Source: Labilithrix sp.
GTDB lineage: Bacteria; Myxococcota_A; Polyangia; Polyangiales; Polyangiaceae
Direction of reading: 5' to 3'
Length of the DNA stretch: 39,731 nucleotides
Assembly: GCA_028287065.1 (NCBI GenBank)
Contig: JAQBQJ010000132.1
Location: forward strand, 1-39,731
The notes beneath the pieces are model-generated. The model did no database searches, was not told the DNA's origin, and saw only the letters and a program-made list of their open reading frames with translations. Positions 34,447-39,731 of the stretch are shown in pieces. Position 1 is the first letter of the stretch. Each line of letters begins with the position of its first letter. A program made the translations under genes and the position numbers.

Positions 34447-34706
34447 CTACTTCGCGCGGCCGACGAAGCCCGCGCTGAAGTGCTGCACCCTCGCGATCAT
34501 CGTCGTGCCCTCGACGCGTCCGCCGAGATCCTTGAACGTCGGATCCGCGCCGGTCGACCAGAAGAGCGTGCCGCCCTTGCCGTCTTCACGGCGTTCGTCG
34601 CGGCCGTGCCGCCGTTCGAAGTGCCGTTGTCGGACGACGTAGACGAGCTGCTGCACGCGCCGAGCGCCGTGACGTGCAGAGCGGCATACAAGACAAGAAA
34701 ACGCAT
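34447..34706 (-). pseudogene. Broken small lipoprotein gene (frameshift)
   Basis: The minus strand starts MRFLVLYAALHVTALGACSS with an excellent lipobox (LGAC), then a Ser/Gly/Thr/Asn linker ending GTAATNAVKT. In that frame it degrades into Arg/Ala/Ser residues and stops at 34497. In the -1 frame the sequence continues sensibly from about 34590: GKGGTLFWSTGADPTFKDLG and on to VQHFSAGFVGRAK, stopping at 34447. The HFS-GFVG ending is like the C-terminus of larger myxobacterial lipoproteins. The likely reading is a lipoprotein that lost its middle part and frame. A sequencing error giving an intact 85-residue protein is also possible. Confidence 0.6.
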
Positions 34707-34754
34707 CGCGCCAGCGTAGCCCATGCGGGTCGCCGCGCTCGCGTCCGTGATGCT

Positions 34755-35087
34755 CTACTCCTGTTCGAGCTTCCAGCCGCAGCCCTCGGCGGCGCGCTTC
34801 TTCAGCGTATCGGGCGTGACGTTGCACGCATCGTTGCTCGGGAAGCTCCTCTTCGTGGTGCCGCTCTCGATGCACGCGCAGCTCACGCCGCCGCCGGCGG
34901 GCTTGCACTCGATGCGGTCGGTGCCGCCCGCGCACAGGTCGTACGTCGCGGCGCAGCTCGCGCCGGTGTTCTCCGTGCTCGTCGCGCAGACGATCTCCTC
35001 GTTCGGCTTGCAGCCGGGCGCCGCTGCGACGAGCGCGGCCGTCGCGAGCGCTGCCAACGCAGCCACGATGCGGAGCGCGATCGTCAT
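34755..35087 (-). CDS. Small cysteine-rich lipoprotein (110 aa)
   Basis: It starts at ATG 35087 with a signal peptide (MTIALRIVAALAALATAALVAAAPGC); the Cys near residue 26 lies in APGC, a poor but possible lipobox. The mature part is short, with eight further cysteines (for example CAATYDLCAGGTDRIEC and CACIESG), probably disulfide-bonded in the periplasm or at the surface. No family is recognised. It is close behind the broken lipoprotein gene (in the same direction, 48 bases upstream of it) and diverges from the DUF2007 gene by 44 bases. Confidence 0.75.
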   Translation of the reverse strand: MTIALRIVAALAALATAALVAAAPGCKPNEEIVCATSTENTGASCAATYDLCAGGTDRIECKPAGGGVSCACIESGTTKRSFPSNDACNVTPDTLKKRAAEGCGWKLEQE

Positions 35088-35131
35088 TCGCGCGAGTATA
35101 CGTGCGTCGCCGCCGGGCTACACTCGAGCTG

Positions 35132-35746
35132 ATGACGGACGCCGACGAGGACGACGACTGGATCGAGGTGCGCCGCTTCGACGACGCGATCGGCGCGACG
35201 ATGATCCGCGATTTTCTGCTCGATCACGACGTGCGTGTCGCCATCCGCGGCAACCCGCAGGCGACGCGCATGACGTGGTCGCAGACGTCCGACAACCTGC
35301 GGATCGTCGTTGCGCCTGCCGATCTCGAGAAGGCCCGCGAGGCGCTCGCCGCGATGAGCGCCGGCGACACGCATCCGTTCCGCGGGCCCGCGCCGATCGC
35401 CGACGACACGGACACGGAGGAGAGGTTCGAGAAGGCACGCAGCGGTCTCGGCGCGGCGATGCTCGCGGTCTTCGTGCCGATCGGCGCCGGGCACTTCTAT
35501 GCGCGACACGGCGCGGCGGGCACGATCCTCTGCCTCGGGATGGTGGGCGCGGTGCTCGGCTCGGTCCTCTTCGGACACCCCGAGCTCTTTCGCGCGTGGA
35601 TGATCCTCATCGCGCTCGACGCCGTGACGTCGTTTTTCGCGGTGCGCCGTCACAACCAGAAACGGATCCCGCCCGACAGCGTGCAGCGCCAGTGGGCGAT
35701 GGGCGGCGTGATCGCGGCCTACGCGCTCGCGTGGCTCATGGCTTGA
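35132..35746 (+). CDS. DUF2007 domain protein with membrane C-terminus
   Basis: From ATG 35132 (204 residues) the N-terminal part, WIEVRRFDDAIGATMIRDFL and NLRIVVAPADLEKAREAL, matches DUF2007 (a putative signal-transducing domain of PII-like fold; function not established). After a linker come three or four membrane segments; GHFYARHGAAGTILCLGM resembles the TM2-type GxxxxY turn. The domain may sense a small molecule next to the membrane. The 3' end overlaps the convergent lipoprotein gene by 11 bases. Confidence 0.8.
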   Translation: MTDADEDDDWIEVRRFDDAIGATMIRDFLLDHDVRVAIRGNPQATRMTWSQTSDNLRIVVAPADLEKAREALAAMSAGDTHPFRGPAPIADDTDTEERFEKARSGLGAAMLAVFVPIGAGHFYARHGAAGTILCLGMVGAVLGSVLFGHPELFRAWMILIALDAVTSFFAVRRHNQKRIPPDSVQRQWAMGGVIAAYALAWLMA

Positions 35747-36617
35747 AGTCGACGACCACGTTGTCGACGTTCAGCGTTTTCGCGGGCTGGTTCGAGCCGC
35801 TGTAATAGACGCCGTACAGGGCATCGACCGCGGTGACGGCTGACGGCGGGACGAAGGCGAGCGGCGCGGTCGCGACCTCGAAGCCGTCGATGAAGAACGA
35901 GACGGTCGGTGCAGCACCGGCGAGCGAGCCGGAGAAACGGATGTTCACCCACTCCGTTCCTGCCGCGGAGAACGCGTGGGGGATCGTCGCGAGCGTCGCG
36001 CCCGTCTCGATACCGTTCGGGCCATGGCCCTCGTACAGGAGGATGTTCTGGTTGCTCGTCGCGACGAGAAAGCCGATCCGCTCCTGCCCGTCGTCGAAGC
36101 GGAACTGCGTCAGCTCCGTGTACGCGGCAGCCGTCGCGTCGTTCATCCGCACCGCAAACGCGACGGAGTACGTCGTGAACGGCACGGACGCGAAGCTCTT
36201 CTGCATCGACGACGAGAGCTTCCCCGTCGCCGACGTGGCATCGAGCGCGACGTACAGGGAGCCGGTGCCCGAGAGTCCTTGCGTTCGATCGATCGACGGC
36301 ATCGTGGTGCCGCCGGGAAGCGCGATCGCGGCGAGTGGCCGATCGTCGTCGAAGTCGGCGCAGTAGACGGGAGGCGGCGACAGCGACGCGCAGAAGCCCG
36401 CGTCCGAGATCACGTCTGCGCCGGCGTCCGTGGGGACCGATCCGTCGCTCGCGTCGGCGTCGGTGCTGCCTTCTGTCCCGCCCTCGCTGCCCGGCTCCGG
36501 CGGCCCGCCGAAGAGGCCGGTCGTCGAGACGATGAAGCTGCACGCCGAGGTCGCCGCGAGGGCGAGCACGAGCAGGCTCGCACGGAGCCAGACCAGGCCT
36601 CGGTGGGGGAGCAGCAT
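35736..36617 (-). CDS. Lipoprotein with lectin-like (LamG/concanavalin-type) domain
   Basis: This 293-residue protein has a signal peptide ending at TSAC (Cys near residue 26) and an acidic Ser/Thr/Asp/Gly linker (about 37-70). From [11 protein letters not shown] onward it looks like a beta-sandwich of the concanavalin A-like/LamG group: [48 protein letters not shown] and a final DNVVVDFKP. Such domains bind sugars or proteins at the cell surface. The assignment comes from the strand pattern, so the exact family is uncertain. It diverges from icd across 83 bases. Confidence 0.78.
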   Translation of the reverse strand: MLLPHRGLVWLRASLLVLALAATSACSFIVSTTGLFGGPPEPGSEGGTEGSTDADASDGSVPTDAGADVISDAGFCASLSPPPVYCADFDDDRPLAAIALPGGTTMPSIDRTQGLSGTGSLYVALDATSATGKLSSSMQKSFASVPFTTYSVAFAVRMNDATAAAYTELTQFRFDDGQERIGFLVATSNQNILLYEGHGPNGIETGATLATIPHAFSAAGTEWVNIRFSGSLAGAAPTVSFFIDGFEVATAPLAFVPPSAVTAVDALYGVYYSGSNQPAKTLNVDNVVVDFKP

Positions 36618-36700
36618 CGATGCTCAGGTTACCCCACTCTTTCGACGCTCACTCGGCCGTGGTACTGACGCCGCTTCCAATCCTGAACGAGGTTTTTGCC

Positions 36701-37993
36701 ATGTCCGCGACGAACAAGCCTGCCGGCCAGCCGATCACGATGGGCTCTGGGATGAAGCTGAACGTCCCCGACAACCCGATCGTCCCCTTCATCGAGGGCG
36801 ACGGCACCGGTCGTGACATCTGGCGCGCGAGCGTTCGCGTGATGGATGCCGCGGTCGAGAAGGCCTACGGCGGCAAGAAGAAGATCGCGTGGCTCGAGGT
36901 CCTCGCGGGCGAGAAGGCGTTCAAGCAGACGAACAACTGGCTCCCCGACGAGACGGTGGAGGCGTTCCGCACGTACCTCGTCGGCATCAAGGGCCCGCTC
37001 ACGACGCCGATCGGCGGCGGCATCCGCTCGCTGAACGTCGCGCTCCGCCAGCTGCTCGATCTCTACGTCTGTCTCCGCCCCGTGCGCTGGTTCACGGGCG
37101 TGCCGAGCCCGGTGAAGAAGCCGCAGGACGTCGACATGGTGATCTTCCGCGAGAACACCGAGGACATCTACGCGGGCATCGAGTGGGAGGCGAGGTCCGC
37201 CGACGCGCAGAAGATGCTCTCGTTCATGCAGAAAGAGTTCCCGAAGGACTACAAGAAGATCCGTTTCCCGCAGTCGGCCGGCCTCGGCATCAAGGCGGTC
37301 AGCGAAGAGGGGACGGATCGTCTCGTGCGCGCGGCGATCAAGTACGCGATCGACCTCAAGCGCAAGAGCGTCACGTTCGTCCACAAGGGAAACATCATGA
37401 AGTACACCGAAGGTGCCTTCATGAAGTGGGGCTACGCGCTCGCCGAGAAGGAGTTCGCCGACCAGGTCTACACGTGGGGCCAGTGGGAGAAGACCAAGGA
37501 AGCGAAGGGCGAGGACGCCGCGAATGCGGAGCAGAAGGAGCAGCTCGGCAAGGGCAAGATCCTGATCAAGGACGCCATCGCCGACATCACGCTGCAGCAG
37601 GTGCTCACGCGCGCGAAGGAGTTCGACGTCATCGCGACGCTGAACCTCAACGGCGACTACCTGTCGGACGCGCTCGCGGCGCAGGTCGGCGGCATCGGCA
37701 TCGCCCCGGGCGGCAACATCAACGGTGTCACCGGCCATGCGATCTTCGAAGCCACCCACGGCACCGCCCCCAAGTACGCCAATCTCGACAAGGTGAACCC
37801 CGGCTCCGTGATCTTGTCCGGCGAGATGATGTTCCGCCACATGAAGTGGAACGAAGCCGCCGACCTGGTGGTCAAGGGCATGGACGGCGCGATTGGATCC
37901 AGGCGCGTCACCTACGACTTCGCCCGCCTCATGGAAGGCGCCACGGAACTCAAGTGTTCCGAATTCGGCGACGAGATCATCAAGCACATGTAG
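36701..37993 (+). CDS. icd: NADP-type isocitrate dehydrogenase
   Basis: This 430-residue TCA-cycle enzyme decarboxylates isocitrate to 2-oxoglutarate. It resembles E. coli Icd: [20 protein letters not shown], the substrate loop [15 protein letters not shown] with the Ser equivalent to the phosphorylated Ser113, [33 protein letters not shown], and the NADP region [19 protein letters not shown] 36701 has GAGG a few bases upstream and gives a normal length. Codon use changes near 37690-37750: GAG and GCG dominate before, GAA and GCC after, although the protein stays intact. mdh follows after 39 bases. Confidence 0.96.
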   Translation: MSATNKPAGQPITMGSGMKLNVPDNPIVPFIEGDGTGRDIWRASVRVMDAAVEKAYGGKKKIAWLEVLAGEKAFKQTNNWLPDETVEAFRTYLVGIKGPLTTPIGGGIRSLNVALRQLLDLYVCLRPVRWFTGVPSPVKKPQDVDMVIFRENTEDIYAGIEWEARSADAQKMLSFMQKEFPKDYKKIRFPQSAGLGIKAVSEEGTDRLVRAAIKYAIDLKRKSVTFVHKGNIMKYTEGAFMKWGYALAEKEFADQVYTWGQWEKTKEAKGEDAANAEQKEQLGKGKILIKDAIADITLQQVLTRAKEFDVIATLNLNGDYLSDALAAQVGGIGIAPGGNINGVTGHAIFEATHGTAPKYANLDKVNPGSVILSGEMMFRHMKWNEAADLVVKGMDGAIGSRRVTYDFARLMEGATELKCSEFGDEIIKHM

Positions 37994-38032
37994 CTGGCCC
38001 TGTCGCTCAGTGCCTTCAAGGAGCTATCGAGC

Positions 38033-38959
<927 letters not shown>

Positions 38960-38980
38960 GGGCAACAGGTCCGAGGCAAT

Positions 38981-39014
38981 CGACGGAGCGGGTCACTCGA
39001 GGCCCGTTCCGTCG
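38981..39014. terminator. Hairpin after mdh
   Basis: The arms CGACGGAGCGGG and CCCGTTCCGTCG pair with one mismatch or bulge around a 10-base loop, 22 bases after the mdh stop. No T-run follows. The location suggests the end of the icd-mdh transcript. Confidence 0.6.
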
Positions 39015-39039
39015 GGCCAGCCGTCGTTTCCGAAACTGT

Positions 39040-39651
39040 ATGAAGCGCATCCTCGTCCTGCTGCTCGCGCTGGCCGGGTCCGTCGCGCTCGCCGGCCAGT
39101 CGACGTCGATCGATCCGGCTGCCGTACCGGTGGAGCAGGAGCCCCGTCATCGCCTGGTTTTCGTCAACGAATTCGTCCGCATCATCGACGCGGTGCTGCC
39201 TCCGCTCTACGTTTCGCAGAACCATACGCACACGCTCGACAACGTGGCGGTGACCATTCTCTCCGGGATCGCCGGGGCGCAAGGGCAGGCCCGGATCGGC
39301 TTCGCGGGCTACTCGCGCGGCGGCTACTCGCACGTCATCACGAACCCGAACACGACGCCCATGCGATTTGTGGCGGTGGAGCTTCGCGCCCCGGATCACG
39401 GGGCAGGTGAGGATGTGCCGCAGGAGAATCACAGGACTGTCCTGAGTAACGCCCATGTTCGCATTTCGCGCGTGAAACTCGATGCGGGACGCTCGATCGA
39501 CGAGCACCAGCACCCCTCCGGGTACATCAGCATCGTCGTGCGCGGGGTGGACGCGCCAGGGACGTGGCGCTGGCACGCGGCCGGCGAGGCCGCGGCCAGG
39601 CTCGATGCAGGGAAGCAGCCCCTCGACATCGTCGAAGTGGAACCTCGATAA
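39040..39651 (+). CDS. Secreted bicupin-like protein
   Basis: A 203-residue protein with a signal peptide (MKRILVLLLALAGSVALA-GQ). Two similar halves follow, each like a cupin: RLVFVNEFVRIIDAVLPPLY with NHTHTLDNV, then TVLSNAHVRISRVKLDAG with DEHQHPSGY. The His-x-His pairs could bind a metal. Such short secreted cupins are common in Acidobacteriota and relatives (from memory), and their reactions are unknown. No ribosome site is clear at ATG 39040. The style differs from the lipoproteins in the rest of the window. Confidence 0.75.
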   Translation: MKRILVLLLALAGSVALAGQSTSIDPAAVPVEQEPRHRLVFVNEFVRIIDAVLPPLYVSQNHTHTLDNVAVTILSGIAGAQGQARIGFAGYSRGGYSHVITNPNTTPMRFVAVELRAPDHGAGEDVPQENHRTVLSNAHVRISRVKLDAGRSIDEHQHPSGYISIVVRGVDAPGTWRWHAAGEAAARLDAGKQPLDIVEVEPR

Positions 39652-39672
39652 CGTCGATTCGCTGCGGGTCCC

Positions 39673-39731
39673 CTACTTCATCAGCGTTACTTTCTGCGCG
39701 CGCCAGTTCCAGACTTCGCCCACCCAGAGGT
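39673..39731 (-). CDS. C-terminal end of a gene entering from the right (NHL-repeat-like tail)
   Basis: The minus strand reads LWVGEVWNWRAQKVTLMK and stops at TAG 39675-39673. The W-V-x-E/D-x-WNWR-x-Q pattern is typical of the last blade of NHL-repeat beta-propellers, but only 18 residues are visible, so the assignment is tentative. It converges with the cupin-like gene. Confidence 0.5.
   Translation of the reverse strand, partial: LWVGEVWNWRAQKVTLMK

Overview
The window is GC-rich, gene-dense DNA in which almost every gene has long open shadow frames. The gene style suggests a myxobacterium-like member of Myxococcota, probably near the Polyangia: many secreted lipoproteins with low-complexity linkers (Gly-Thr-Ser repeats, Asp/Gly/Ser/Pro tracts), cysteine-rich lipoproteins, a Pro-rich membrane protein with a PEGA-like tail, an alginate-export-type barrel, a DUF2007 protein and an ECF sigma factor. 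This placement is an inference from style; no rRNA or tRNA gene is visible to confirm it.

Layout, left to right. Positions 2-9771 hold the 3' end of an unrecognised gene, three envelope proteins of unknown role, a papain-like lipoprotein, Hsp33 (hslO), a DUF1993 protein, a membrane protein, and a 536-residue lipoprotein with a caspase/gingipain-like His-Cys pair. Positions 9768-15913 hold a 2'-5' RNA ligase that appears to start at CTG, a HAD phosphatase, an acyl-CoA dehydrogenase, a Gly-Thr-Ser repeat lipoprotein, a CCA-adding enzyme and an alginate-export-type porin. Positions 16193-18308 hold a DUF882/M15-like peptidase and an ECF sigma factor overlapping an alpha/beta hydrolase.

Positions 18447-25159 are a long minus-strand run: yebC, ruvC, lolA, a zinc-ribbon membrane protein coupled to a solitary DNA methyltransferase, a 2Fe-2S ferredoxin, a PAP2-type lipid enzyme and a cysteine-rich lipoprotein. 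Positions 25225-33256 are a compact minus-strand operon and the most distinctive locus here: two tandem DUF3857/transglutaminase-like exported proteins of almost equal size (about 1,310 residues each), joined by ATGA and TTGA overlaps to each other and to a 57-residue single-pass membrane protein. The first has a complete Cys-His-Asp triad; the second keeps His and Asp but has lost the Cys. Positions 33314-36617 hold a PEGA-like protein, a broken lipoprotein gene, a small lipoprotein, a DUF2007 protein and a lectin-like lipoprotein.

The last 3 kb encode isocitrate and malate dehydrogenase, a cupin-like secreted protein and the end of one more gene. Codon choice changes inside the 3' end of icd, so the final ~2 kb may have a different origin (recombination or a contig join).

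A second theme is long inverted repeats. One palindromic family occurs three times (516-601, 15938-16186, 29203-29318), and the third copy supplies the first ~40 codons, including the signal-peptide start, of the second transglutaminase-like protein. Two unrelated long hairpins lie at 7896-7993 and 22967-23108, and a 30-bp unit is triplicated across the stop codon of the hydrolase gene.
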